NCBI GenBank assembly: GCA_021464525.1
Contig: JADRCO010000765.1
Span: 1-26,772 of the forward strand
Direction of reading: 5' to 3'
Length of the DNA stretch: 26,772 nucleotides
Origin: Rhizophagus sp. LPA8_4_AMF
Lineage: Eukaryota; Glomeromycota; Glomeromycetes; Glomerales; Glomeraceae
Below, piece by piece: positions 1 through 10,111 of the stretch. The translations under genes and the position numbers were made by a program. Below the pieces are notes generated by a model. The model saw nothing but the letters and a program-made list of their open reading frames with translations, ran no database searches and was not told the origin of the DNA. How positions within the stretch are numbered: position 1 is the stretch's first letter; each line of letters starts with the position of its first letter.

Positions 1-100
1 GTCGGTCAAACCGTCGGTCAGAAGTCTTTGACCGACCGGTATCGGTCACGGTCATAACCGGTCATAACCGGTTAATGACCGTGACCGTTGCCATCCCTAG
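1..100. mobile_element. hAT-like transposon terminus, partial
   Basis: The first 100 bases are built from repeated GGTCA/TGACC pentamers in both orientations and end in GCCATCCCTAG. Read on the minus strand, the end is CTAGGGATGGCAACGG, close to the CAGGGATGGCAA-type terminus common in hAT elements, which also carry short subterminal repeats. Only one end is in the window, so neither the transposase nor the 8-bp duplication can be checked. The element would lie to the left, with position 99 or 100 as its boundary. Confidence 0.5.
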
Positions 101-544
101 TAACAATCAGAGAAAATTACTATTCAAATTCGGTGTAAAAAAATAAAAACCTTTTTTACGATTATCTCGTGATCCAGTTATTCAATCTTGATGAAAGCTT
201 TACATCATATAGCTCTCTACGCCATCTACAGAATAAAAAAAAGATCGTCGAAATTGGACCAATAAAACGTGAGATAATGGCAAACCCGATTTGTTTTCGG
301 GGCAATATCGGATTCCAAATTTAGAATCCAAAATTCCTGGAAAAAAAATGGATTTGTGATTATCTCACATTCTATTGGTCCAATTTCAACGATCTTCTTT
401 TTGTTTTGTAAAGGGCGTGGAGAACTACACAACAAAAAAAGTTCATCAAATTGAATCACTGGATTGCAATATAATCGTAAAAAAGTTTTTATTTTTTTCC
501 CCAAATTTAAATAGTAATTTTTGTAATTTTCTCCGATTGTTACA
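100..544. repeat. Long imperfect foldback (MITE-like) element
   Basis: Two arms of roughly 180 bp are inverted copies of each other. The left arm is about 100-278 and begins GTAACAATCAGAGAAAATTA. The right arm is about 359-544, and its reverse complement begins GTAACAATCGGAGAAAATTA. The arms pair along their whole length, with small indels, around a loop of about 80 bp. The inner arms share AAATTGGACCAATA. No credible ORF lies inside; the open frames here only reflect the arms. Its left edge coincides with the hAT-like terminus. Confidence 0.75.
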
Positions 545-545
545 G

Positions 546-1553
546 TATGTGAATCACGAATTAAATATTTTAAATTTACTAAGTTAAAACTATTTTTGAA
601 TTAATATATAATTTTCTATACTTCCATTTATTTATTGGTTTATTAAGTATTCCTTTATGTGACTTACTCGGGAGCATTAGTATGCCCCTCAGTTAACCGG
701 TGATAGTACCCAAACTTATGTGATCTTGTTATGGCCAAGTGCTATTTAACAAGACTGAACGGATGTTTAGGACAAAGTATTTAGGGTTTATAACTATTAT
801 CCGACTGGATTTAACTGCTAGATAGTAGTATTCTGGAATATGCTATTTGTTATCGGTAATATAAAGGCCGAGATCATATTTTAAATCGTTTTAAAAGAAA
901 TTCCAGAATTTGAATTTATTCTCATTATCAGATAGCGTCTGAATATTTAAATTATCTAAATCATAATGTAAAAATTAGAATATACCATTAAACTTTTCAT
1001 AAATTTAAAACATGATTTCAGTTACTGAAATAAATAGAAGCTTGAAATTATTATGGCATTTGAATTTCAATTCGCATTACCTAAACCAGAAAACGGTGTC
1101 TGTTGTGAGTCCAGAACAAAGACATAACTGAAATTTGCGTTTTATTGGCTGGCAATCATTGTCAATCATGCAAATGGACAGAGAAACAACGTAACTACAA
1201 AATTTCATAATTCATAACGCCGCTTATTAATTTGATACAATTATTTTTCAACACATGAATGATTAGTGGTTGACATGTGAAGGTTTGTATATTTGCCATA
1301 TTATTAGATTAAGCAGATTTCGGACGTTCATATTAAAAAGGATTTAGTCATATCTGAGGAGTTATCTGAGGCATGTGATGTAATATTTTATACTTTATGT
1401 ACCCTAAATTTGTTACTCCAAATTTGTTGAAATTCATTCATATCTGATAAATAAAGTTTAACTGAAAAAAATATACTTATCATGAAACAATAATATATCA
1501 ACTGATTTCAATTTTAATCTGAATCAACATATAAAAATAATGATTCTGTGAAT
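546..1553. other. AT-rich intergenic stretch, no gene seen
   Basis: No open frame with coding character, no tRNA-like box pair and no clear tandem repeat was recognised here. It may be decayed repeat sequence. Confidence 0.4.
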
Positions 1554-1965
1554 TTCTAATAAAGAATTAGATTGAAACTCTATTTGATAAACAAGTCCAA
1601 AATATTGTTTCATTCCTGTAAATAATCAACTATTTCTTGAAGATAAAGTTGATCAGCAGCAGCCGATACTCTTAAAATTTCTGAAGGCTCTCTCTCATTT
1701 GTGTAATGTAATTATACCCTGAAAATATTCTGGTGAAACATTTGGAAACTTAATATAAACCAAGGTACCATCATTATTCTTTCTGTTAGAAGCCAAAGTT
1801 CGTCGTAAAAATGGAGAACGATAACATAAGATAATCATGTGCACGAAATATATATTTTACATTTGGATCCTCACCAACTTCAATAGTAATATCATAATAC
1901 TCATTATTTTCTAAAACTTCAATGTAATTTTGACTTAATTTTTGAAAAAAAAATTGTTTGGACAT
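1554..1965 (-). pseudogene. Truncated BTB-domain pseudogene, paralogue of the 6426-7952 gene
   Basis: Read on the minus strand from the ATG at 1965, this matches the intact BTB gene closely: the start, the VGEDPN stretch, the SPFLRR region and the later ADQLYLQE region are all recognisable. The copy carries frame-disrupting changes. It lacks the 66-bp intron of the intact gene together with about 22 adjoining coding bases. It also lacks about 34 bases further on, including the NNKFEW region, and stops soon after the start of the BACK part, so the TLDc domain is missing. Similarity seems to extend a little into the 5' leader (1966-2050). It cannot encode a full BTB fold and is read as a dead partial copy in the same orientation as the gene. 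Confidence 0.85.
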
Positions 1966-2334
1966 TTTATTCTTAGGTTTGCAGGTAATGAAAAGCTCTA
2001 TTCTTCACAAATTGTCACCAACACGCGACTACCTGTTTAATACAGATTGAGGATTTGTCATTACACACGAAAATCACAAAAAAAAGCATGATCTAAAAGA
2101 AAATTTTTTCATATTACTTATTCTTACTTTGAAATGATATTCTATGGCGTGAAATTTTTTAATATATTCTTAAGCGAAAACATGAAAATTATTCAACGAT
2201 CATATATACAACCCTCCCTTTGTAAAATAAAGCGTTATATTTTGTTATTCTAAAATTACACAATTGTTATATTTTATTAAAGCTTTCAAGATAATTCTTT
2301 GTAATATTCTGTATCAGTTGCCGCTGATACCTAA
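1966..2334. other. Intergenic stretch with a small perfect hairpin
   Basis: No gene is seen. A perfect 7-bp stem, GTATCAG then CTGATAC with a 6-base loop, sits at 2311-2330, immediately outside the inverted-repeat element that follows. Confidence 0.4.
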
Positions 2335-2712
2335 ATACTGTACATGGAACGCATTTATTTCACCGTAAATCGTCACCGATAGGGTCATTTCACCTACAGT
2401 TATTTTACCGACGATCATTTCACCGACAGGATTATTTCACCGACAACTAAAAATATTAATAAAAAAATACAAAAATACTTATATGTATCTTGGAAATTTC
2501 AAGTATGTAATATTCCTTTTATATGGTATTAATAAAATTTTTACACAATAAATAATTCACTAATAATTGTAGCTATGTTATTTTCACAATAAAAAGCGAT
2601 TAAATATTAAATTAATATTTGTGGCTATGTTATCGATTATCAAACTACAGTAAAATATTAAAATTCGGTGAAATGATTTTCGGTGAAATAAACCGAACCC
2701 ACTGTACATATA
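2335..2712. repeat. Inverted-repeat element with TTTCACCG subrepeats
   Basis: The left end (2335-2445) holds a degenerate 15- to 17-base array with the core TTTCACCGACAGG. The right end (about 2660-2712) carries the reverse complement, TTCGGTGAAATGATTTTCGG, and both outer edges contain GTACA/TGTAC followed by TTTATTTCACCG in matching inverted positions. The middle is AT-rich without an ORF. The arrangement resembles a short non-autonomous element, but no target-site duplication was established. Confidence 0.5.
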
Positions 2713-3314
2713 GGTGGATAAAGAGTAAAAAGTAGCTTTATTGAAATGATTGAGCTTATCATTAAAATCCCTTTCTAAGACTAGAACATTCATAAGTGCG
2801 CGTGATACTGTACGCTCGGTATTACGATCTTTTTTTTAATCCTTGACTTTTGTGTTTAGCAAATTATTTCGAATTGAGTGAAAAATTAGCAAATAGACAT
2901 GACGCAATTGATACATACTTTAGTTGTCAGAAAAATATTCAATTTTATTTTTATTTTTATATCGTTATTAATATATTGTATTAAACATTTTGCGCTCGAG
3001 ATAATCTTTTATGTATAAAACTAAGTTTCGACAATGGAGATTTTTAAATGGGGATAATTAATCAAATCGTATATGGTTTGGTTTTTATCTAATTCTGATT
3101 ACTAATTTCTTGAATTGCAAAATACAAAAGTACATAGCTAATTAAATTGAAAAAGTATGAAATAAATTGACAAAATAAAGATCAACTATTAAATATATCA
3201 AAAAAATACATATCTAATTTAATTTAAAATAATTTTGTAAATTACATTATGATATTGATTATTATTCTAATGCATCAAAAAATGTAAAAAAAATTTAACC
3301 AGTGATGAGGACAT
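2713..3314. other. AT-rich intergenic stretch
   Basis: Nothing recognisable beyond AT-rich sequence. The right part is the presumed 3' flank of the minus-strand secreted-protein gene. Confidence 0.4.
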
Positions 3315-3473
3315 TTAAATAGTAGGGGCCGATTTGGTATCGGCAACAGGCGTAGGTTCCTCTTCACCGAAAGTCTTGCAACAGAACCCACCAGGGTTAG
3401 GATATGCTTCGCTATTAGGTAAGGCGACAAGCGTAATCAACAAAATAACGAATGTAAAAATAAATCGGTTCAT
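3315..3473 (-). CDS. Small secreted protein, 52 residues
   Basis: A single-exon frame runs from ATG at 3473 to TAA at 3315-3317. The product begins MNRFIFTFVILLITLVALP, a textbook signal peptide: a basic residue at position 3, then a hydrophobic core of about 15 residues, with likely cleavage after NSEA at residue 23. The mature part is only about 29 residues: YPNPGG, an adjacent cysteine pair (31-32), an acidic stretch (EEE) and a short hydrophilic tail. A TATAAAAAG box lies about 130 bp upstream (3603-3611), which supports a real minus-strand gene despite its size. I do not recognise a family. Secretion is inferred from the signal peptide; an effector or other extracellular role is possible but untested. 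GC content is visibly higher than in the flanks, as expected of coding sequence. Confidence 0.7.
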   Translation of the reverse strand: MNRFIFTFVILLITLVALPNSEAYPNPGGFCCKTFGEEEPTPVADTKSAPTI

Positions 3474-3602
3474 AATTGTTTTGTGAAGATAATTTGTATT
3501 AGAAAATTATTTGTGAGTGATTATTTAGTAATTTTGATTTTTACAAATTTTTTTATTTTTTTTGTGAATTGAATGAATGACTTGTCTTTTCATGGCCACC
3601 AT

Positions 3603-3611
3603 CTTTTTATA
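3603..3611 (-). promoter_or_regulatory. TATA box of the small secreted protein gene
   Basis: TATAAAAAG on the minus strand, about 130 bp upstream of the ATG at 3473. It implies a 5' leader of roughly 100 nt. Confidence 0.5.
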
Positions 3612-3654
3612 ATAAAAAAAAGCTGCACGATTTTATTAAACACTTTTGCTTCCA

Positions 3655-3984
3655 TGCAAATTAATTTTAAAAAATGGATTTTTTTATTAGACTGGATCCG
3701 TTAATCTGGAATTCTGAATATCCCTTATCCGTCGATCCGGATAAACGGATAATTTATCCGGATTATCCGAATATTTGCGGATATCGAAGATTAATTCTTA
3801 ATTCGGCCAAATTTTCTGAAACTCAAAATTTGCTTTTAAAAGATCAGTGTGTAACATAAATTCCTAAAAGGAAATTTATTTAACGATCTTGTACAATAAT
3901 TCTGGCCGGCACTATAAATATGGCCCAAATTATTTTGAACGTAGATAATTATCCGGATAAATGGATAAATGGCATGCAAATTAA
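3655..3984. repeat. Candidate insertion bounded by a 12-bp direct repeat, with ATCCG-rich interior
   Basis: ATGCAAATTAAT occurs at 3655-3666 and again, in the same orientation, at 3973-3984. The 306 bp between them carry many ATCCG/CGGAT pentamers near both ends (for example ATCCGGATAA). Dense short subterminal repeats fit a hAT-like non-autonomous element, although a 12-bp duplication is longer than the usual 8 bp and I could not define terminal inverted repeats. The 61-codon open frame at 3674-3859 follows the repeats and is not called as a gene. Confidence 0.35.
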
Positions 3985-4560
3985 TAAAAAGAGGTTAAAA
4001 TCGTGTTGGAAAAAAGGGTTGTTCATTAGGGCGAGTTGTCATTTCGCGCCCCTGCATTGGGGTATAAATTTATTGCGATGAGACAATTGATCGTCACGAG
4101 TATGACGAATTACAACGTACTGATCTTCATTTAAAATATAAACAAGAATGCTGACTTAACTAAATTTGTAGATAGTTCGTTTTTCTTTTAGCATCTTATT
4201 GCTCGCGATAAGGCTTTTCGGAGGTTATAATCTAAATTTGGTTAGATTAGCCCTATAAAAAATTTATCCGTTATTTCTGTAAAAACTCCTTAAATATGAA
4301 CCTTTCAAGGATCCATTCACGGAAAATGTAAATAATTCGATAAATTCCGTGATATAAGATTATTAATTCCGGAAATATGAGCCTTTTATGGAAAAAAGAT
4401 GGAATATAAAAAATGGATCGACTTTTTATTACAGAGTAGGGTTAAATTATTAATTAATAATTTGTTTTCGATGTATTTTTTTAAAATGAAATACAGAAAT
4501 TCATTTATAATTATCGCCATTTTCAAAATAGTGTAGTAGGACATATCGATATATTCAAAT
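3985..4560. other. AT-rich intergenic stretch
   Basis: No gene is seen. A weak partial duplication (AAATATGAACCTTTCAAGG near 4294 and AAATATGAGCCTTTTATGG near 4373) is the only internal structure noted. Confidence 0.35.
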
Positions 4561-4658
4561 AAAAAAAGATTACCGGTAAATCAATCATATTGGTAATCAT
4601 CCAATAATCACCAGATAACATGGTAACTATATAGTAATCTGGTAATCTTTTTTTTTTC
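4561..4658. repeat. Short palindromic element (about 100 bp)
   Basis: The ends are inverted: AAAAAAAGATTACCGGTAA on the left, and the reverse complement of CTGGTAATCTTTTTTTTTT on the right. Further GGTAATC/GATTACC copies inside increase the pairing. The A-run start and T-run end are typical of small MITE-like sequences. Confidence 0.5.
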
Positions 4659-5278
4659 TAATGATTGACAAAGTAGATCAAAATTTTTAATTGCTAATTA
4701 ATTATTTTTATTTAGATTTGCGTCTCGCCGATTTGAAAACATCATGCGCCCTGGCTCAAAGCAAGAAAGGTACCGTACGGCTCTGTTAATAGGTTGAATG
4801 AGTTTTCTTTATTTTTTTTATTGTTTTTACATATTTATAATTACATAAAAAATCAATCGGCTGCTCCATTTTATATAATTAACTATTTACAGTATATCTA
4901 TGAATAATTCGTTTCTTCCTTAGCAAAATAATTTTTATAAAAATTTAATTAAATAAATAATTTTTGTTATTAAATCTATCTGCTATTATTACATATGAAT
5001 TAATTACTATAATAATACATACGAATAAACATCATAGTATCATAGTGCTTGCGACGCAATTGACGCATCTCTAGTTTTATGTAAGGGATTCACTGTCCAG
5101 TGTCCATTCAGCATCAGCACCAGTAATTAATAAACTCGTTGAATAAAAAAATAAATTTGTGCAACAGATATCTACTTTAAGCTTTAATTGAGTTCGCATC
5201 TAAATATCTGCACAGATCGGGATAATCTCTTTTATATTCTTAACTGTGATAAAGCGGGTTAAGTAGCTGTGGGGTACA
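4659..5278. other. Intergenic stretch, no gene seen
   Basis: No open frame with coding character was found, and no RNA gene was recognised. Short pieces of higher GC (4720-4790) have no identifiable content. Confidence 0.35.
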
Positions 5279-5340
5279 TTTCGCCGAAGGGATGTTTCAC
5301 CGAAGGGACTTTTTGCCAAGAGGACGTTTTGCCAAAAATG
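5279..5340. repeat. Degenerate 16-bp tandem array (about 3.8 copies)
   Basis: Consecutive units read TTCGCCGAAGGGATGT, TTCACCGAAGGGACTT, TTTGCCAAGAGGACGT and a partial TTTGCCAAAAATG. The core resembles the TTTCACCG subrepeats at 2335-2445, so the same kind of short-period array occurs at two places in the window. Confidence 0.6.
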
Positions 5341-5514
5341 CATTAATTTAAATTACAGAATAATTTTCAAGAAGAATCAATAGAATTTTTGTTATTAGAA
5401 AGGGCACTGCAAACTGTTTAGGAACAACATGTATTTGATAGGTAAAGTCTATTGATAGAAACATAGAAGGAGTTAAAAAGATGGTTAATGATATAGATAG
5501 ATATGAAAATAAAA

Positions 5515-5684
5515 TTATCGTTCAGCCAGTAAGATCATTTAGACTTTTACTGACCGATATTGTTTTAAATTGATCAATATTATTTATGAGTTTATAACAA
5601 TATTGTGTAAAGCTTATTAAAAGCTAATCAAATAAAGTTAGTTTATTTTATCAGTCAATATGATCAGTGAGGGCAGAACGATAA
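5515..5684. repeat. MITE-like inverted-repeat element
   Basis: The outer ends are a perfect 9-bp inverted repeat, TTATCGTTC and GAACGATAA. Weaker inverted similarity continues inward (AGTAAGATCAT against ATGATCAGTGA). The ends contain TA, so a TA-type (Tc1/mariner-like) duplication is possible but not proven. There is no ORF. Confidence 0.5.
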
Positions 5685-5690
5685 CACTTT

Positions 5691-5813
5691 TATTGGATGT
5701 GGGCTATATCGGTCACAGGGACCTTCATTGATTGGTGAAAATGGCCACTACGTGGCCCATTTTCATCCAATCATTCGGTCCTGTGACCGATATAGCTACT
5801 CCCCCATCCAATA
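5691..5813. repeat. Near-perfect 123-bp palindrome
   Basis: The sequence starts TATTGGATG and ends CATCCAATA, and the two halves pair almost completely: GCTATATCGGTCACAGG on the left matches CCTGTGACCGATATAGC on the right. The centre is CACTACGTGG. It begins six bases after the preceding MITE-like element. It would fold into a long hairpin if transcribed. Confidence 0.75.
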
Positions 5814-6425
5814 ATATATATTTACCAATTCAAGAACATATGGAAAGAGCATAATAATAATATATGTTTTATAAGTAAACGCATACAATTGTTAGAATAT
5901 TGTTTCTTCTTCTAATGTTTAATATATGATGTTACTAATAAACATGTTATATTTCTCATATTTCTCTTAAATAAAAAGTGCAAAATCAAATTTAACTATA
6001 TTTACATAATGTAAGCAAAATTATAAATTAAAACTTCGTTTTTACGTCGTCACGTATTACAGGTTTACGATGTGATAATAAATGTGATGTGACGATTGTG
6101 ACATGCCAGAGAAAAAATCCCGTGATCTTCACTAAATACGCCGATCTCACGGATATTTTATTCGTTCACCTACGTATCCCACTCGTAATAGTTCGCTTTG
6201 GATGTAATATCCTATGGAGTTTTCTTTATATATCTTTTACTTCACATAAATATGATGAAACTGACAAATAAGGAACTTATTACGCGTTTGATTAATAATT
6301 TTCAAATAACTTTATAATAACTTTATTAAATAATTGTTACAAATTTTTTTTTTTAAAAAAAATGATTCAAATAAAACAATGATATTTTTTAAACTTTGAT
6401 TTAACATATTTATATAAATATATAA
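5814..6425. other. Intergenic stretch and 3' flank of the BTB-TLDc gene
   Basis: The 60-codon frame at 6089-6271 has no recognisable motif and lacks coding character. 6290-6425 is T/A-run sequence fitting the 3' untranslated region of the minus-strand gene. Confidence 0.35.
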
Positions 6426-7952
6426 TCAACACTTTTTTATAATTTGAAATACTTCATAATCTTCCATTGAAAAGACATCTTCCGTATCTATTATCTCTTT
6501 TTTATAATTTCGTTGTTTACACCAACAACTGTATTCTCTTGAATCATCATCAAGCACAAATAAAGTAATATCATCTCCACCAAATGTAGGTCCAAATCTA
6601 TCGTGATAATACAATGCATATGCATGACTTGCATCATTTACACGGCTTAAAATTGATTCTTTAAAATTACCCTTATTTTTAAAAGAAAATATAAAACTAT
6701 CTTTAGTTTTACCCCATTCTCCATCATTATAATATGATGTTTTCCATTTAAAGGGATTATATCCGCCAATAATTTCTTCCGTTCCCTTTATTTTAATGAA
6801 CGTCATAGTATAAGGAATATGATCACATAATTTATGAAAATTTTCAGGAGTAAATCCATCTCTACTTCCTCTTAATAATAATTTAAATTCATATGGTAAA
6901 TAAAATTCCCTTATAGAAGTAAAGGTACTTTTAATATCATCATCAATTTTATCAATCCATTTCGAAACTAAAGAAACAATATTTGGATTAATAATTGTTG
7001 AATCAATAATTTCATCATTATTTTTATATCTAGGAAGTAAAAGATTATCATCTGGTACACTATCAGGATTTAAATAAGATTCTAATAATTCTTCATAAAG
7101 TTGACGTCCTAAAAGTTTTTTATAAGGTCGAACTTTTCGAAAAAAATCTTTAGATGAAAACCAGAAAAATCTTACTAAAGGTAAACAATATTGTAAAGTA
7201 TTTTTCATCGTTTCGAAATGATCGTCGGTCCAAGTTGTTGGATCTGAAAGAAGAGTAGGATTTTTTTCAAGACCCCATTTTAATACATGTTCCCAAATTT
7301 CAACTTCCTTCATTTGTAAATCATCTCTTTTAATGAGTGAAATCAAAGATTTTTCAGAAAGTGAAGTAAAATCAAATGAGCTGAATATTTTTTGAGGAGA
7401 TTTAGTCATACGACCTGTACAAAAATTTTGAAGTTCTAATAAAGAATTAGATTGAAAACTCGTTTGATAAATAAGTCCAAAATGTTGTTCCATCCATTCA
7501 AATTTATTATTAATTAAGTATTTTTGTAAATAATCAATTATTTCTTGAAGATAAAGTTGATCAGCAGCAGTTAATACTCTTAAAATCTCTGAAGGTTCGT
7601 CCTCATTTAATGAGATTATACCACCATAAATATACCTATATTATAAAAGATTAGTATTAAATATAAATATTTTAAAAGTTATTAAATAATAACTAACTTA
7701 CTTTAAAATAATCTGAAAAATTTCTGGTGAAATATTTGGAAACTTAATATGAACCAAAGTACCATCATTCTTTTTGTTAGAAGCCAAAGTTCGTCGTAAA
7801 AATGGAGAACGATAACATAGGATAATCATATGTGCACGAAATATTCTTACGTTCGGATCCTCACCAACTTCAATAGTGATATCATAATATTCATCATCTT
7901 TTAAAACTTCAATGTAATTTTTACTTAATTTTGGGAAAAATTGGTTGGACAT
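6426..7952 (-). CDS. BTB/POZ-BACK-TLDc domain protein, 486 residues, two exons
   Basis: Exon 1 is 7702-7952 and exon 2 is 6426-7635; the 66-bp intron runs from GTAAGT to ATAG. Splicing joins ILK to YIYGG in frame. Residues 14-117 form the BTB/POZ domain, with the DITIEVGED start, the FRAHMIILCYRSPFLRR core and the IYGG helix. A BACK region follows (about 140-250, IWEHVLKWG). From about 300 to the end there is a TLDc domain with FKLLLRGSRDGFT, GGYNPFKW, DSFIFSF and GPTFGG. BTB domains dimerise and recruit Cullin-3. TLDc domains are linked to V-ATPase and oxidative-stress functions in other eukaryotes. This domain order is heavily expanded in Rhizophagus, where its role is unknown. Length and all domains look complete. 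The partial copy at 1554-1965 is a paralogue in the same orientation. Confidence 0.93.
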
Positions 7953-9488
7953 TTTTATTCTTTAGTTTGTGAAATACGAAGGTAAGAGAGCAAAATTAAA
8001 ATGTTAACAACTGAACGGGTGACAAATGAATAAACTAACCAATTAAACTTACCAATTTAGTACAGATCAACGCATGATTTACGTAAAGGGAGAAACATAA
8101 ATAACAAATTTATCTGAGATTTTGTATAAAATTGATGATCATACCCTGAAATGCATTAATTTTTGGTAATTATCTCTTGAATTAGGAAATTGGGCGCATT
8201 TTTAGAGCCTATCTCTCCAATTGGTATGGGAAACTACCTTTTTTTTTCATTAGAAATGGAGATCACTTTCCACTTTTGATCTAAATTTTTTTCTCCATGA
8301 GAATAATGTTGTAATTGTTGTATTAAAAAATTTTTTTCAAATGAAAGTGGAAATCAATTTCCATTTTTGTTTAATAATCTCTTTTCATAGAACCAAAGCT
8401 GTTGATTTTTCATTATAGATCTGTTATACACTGGCGCTGAATGAGATCTCATTTATGTATTGTGTGTAATGTTAAAGATTTGTGTCATTGTGAGGTGAGT
8501 ATTTTTTAGAAGTACTTACGGTCAAAAAATTATGGTGTTAGCTCGAATTAAAGAATTTTGGGATCAAATTTATAACTTTGCTGCTCTAATTAATTTATTA
8601 AATGTTAAATCAAATATAATTAATTCACTTTAAAGGTTGTTAAATTTGTACAACTTTATGGGTACGTACGATATAATAAAACAATTATCAAATCATGAAG
8701 CAAACAATAATACAATCGGGAAATTTTAATTACGTAATCACGTGACTAAATATTCAGTCTGTAAACACGAAGAAAATAGCAAAATTGGATAAATTGGATC
8801 CAAAGATTATTACCAAAATTTACTTGTTATATTTACAGTAATGTTTTTTCTTCATTTTTCGTAATAACTATATTAGAGTTTGAATAGACCATGTTAACAA
8901 TCACCAAATTAATAACATCATGAAATTTTTTCAGGTAGATCGGTAGTTCATCAATTTTGTGATCTACGCAAAATACCACGTGTTTTGTCACAGAAAATAT
9001 TTCGATATGGATTTCTTTAAGTAGAAAATATTTCCTGATGAATTTGTGATTCTTTATGTAAATTTATAGAATCCTTCATTAGTTTTTTTGTTGACTGAGA
9101 TATCATAAGAAACAAAATAAATAACGCAATTTTGGTTATTACAAATAATAAATTTCTCTGGGTTATTATGATACGAAGAAGAATATTATCAAAATCTTCC
9201 TTATGCTTATTCCACTGATTGCTTCTTTAAGGATAGAACGAATTGAGTTCCATCATTTTCATATTTATAAAAAAATATTTAAGTGTAGCTAGGCTAAAAC
9301 TTAAAAAGTTCAAAGTGAAAATTTTCATTAGTTGGATATTTGTTAGACAAATACCACACAATAAATACACTAAAAGATTGAGACAGCCTTTCGGACATGA
9401 AGAAATTTTTCTATCTATATTACCACATAAATGTACTAACTACTCCAGCATTGTTTTTTCATGGTTATCCTATCCTTTAATAATCCAA
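7953..9488. other. Intergenic stretch between the BTB-TLDc gene and a retroelement insertion
   Basis: This is the 5' flank of the minus-strand BTB-TLDc gene. A TTTTATAC stretch near 8127 is only a weak TATA candidate. No other gene is supported. A 34-codon frame at 8532-8636 and an 83-codon frame at 9243-9494 (starting at TTG) have no motif and were not called. Confidence 0.35.
8253..8369. repeat. Short inverted-repeat element
   Basis: The arms at 8253-8277 and 8341-8369 are inverted copies: AAATGGAGATCACTTTCCAC pairs with GTGGAAATCAATTTCCATTT. The spacer is AT-rich, and no coding content is present. Confidence 0.5.
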
Positions 9489-10111
9489 CAATGACCTCCG
9501 TTACGAGAAAGTCATCCGTTTAGCGGAACAAAGCGACTTTGTTAAAAAATTTACTACGCTTAATGAAGGCTTCACAAAACGTTTAAAGGTTGAAAATAAG
9601 GAAGAAGAGCCGACGAACAAGAACGGTAAGCGCCTCAAAATAGCCCCCAGCGAAAAACATCAAAAACGTTGGGAGTCAGACAACTAAATTATAAAACACT
9701 AAGTCTGGATTTTTGAATTTCGGCTGTGGCGTACTCCGTTTTGACGTTGGTCTAACAAATGGTAATACTTTGGACGGGTCCGATGGTTAATTTTGAATTC
9801 TGGACATTATCCTTAATTTTATAGTTTAGTTGTTGATTTTAGTTCTTTTTCATTTAGTTTAGGATCTTTTTAGATTTAGGTCTTTTTTCTATTACATTTT
9901 AAACTTTTAAAGAGATTTATAGGAATGATTCCAACGGTTTTAAGTCACGTGATTTAACGTTAAAAATATTCCAAACAAAAATATTTATTTTTACTATTAT
10001 TTTTTTATTTTTTTCATGGGTTTACATAATAGTAAATAGATCTTATAGTTTAGTATTTTTACGTTAATAAAGAAAATGCGTTACAAAAAAAAAACCAATG
10101 ACCTCCGTTAC
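9489..10111 (+). mobile_element. 5'-truncated non-LTR retrotransposon with 16-bp target-site duplication
   Basis: CAATGACCTCCGTTAC occurs exactly at 9489-9504 and 10096-10111. Between the copies lie, in order, the end of an ORF (9505-9687), about 400 bp of non-coding sequence, an AATAAA signal (10066-10071) and a run of ten A (10085-10094). An exact long duplication, a 5' end inside an ORF and a 3' poly-A tail are the hallmarks of target-primed reverse transcription of a LINE-type element. The perfect duplication suggests a recent insertion. Removing 607 bp would restore the empty site. Confidence 0.88.
9505..9687 (+). pseudogene. C-terminal fragment of a retroelement ORF (60 codons and stop)
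   Basis: The frame opens directly at the duplication edge and runs to TAA at 9685-9687. The residues include EKVIRLAEQSDFVKKF near the start and a basic, hydrophilic tail ending KHQKRWESDN. The higher GC and balanced codons contrast with the flanks. There is no start codon because the insertion is 5'-truncated. The fragment is too short to tell a gag-like ORF1 from the end of the polymerase ORF. Confidence 0.7.

Noticed and set aside
226..587. Open frames of 92 and 70 codons on both strands
   Set aside because: They lie in the arms of the foldback element and mirror each other; composition and frame follow the inverted repeat.
9243..9494. 83-codon plus-strand frame upstream of the LINE-type insertion
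   Set aside because: It starts at TTG, has no recognisable motif and ends at the retroelement duplication; composition is that of AT-rich non-coding DNA.
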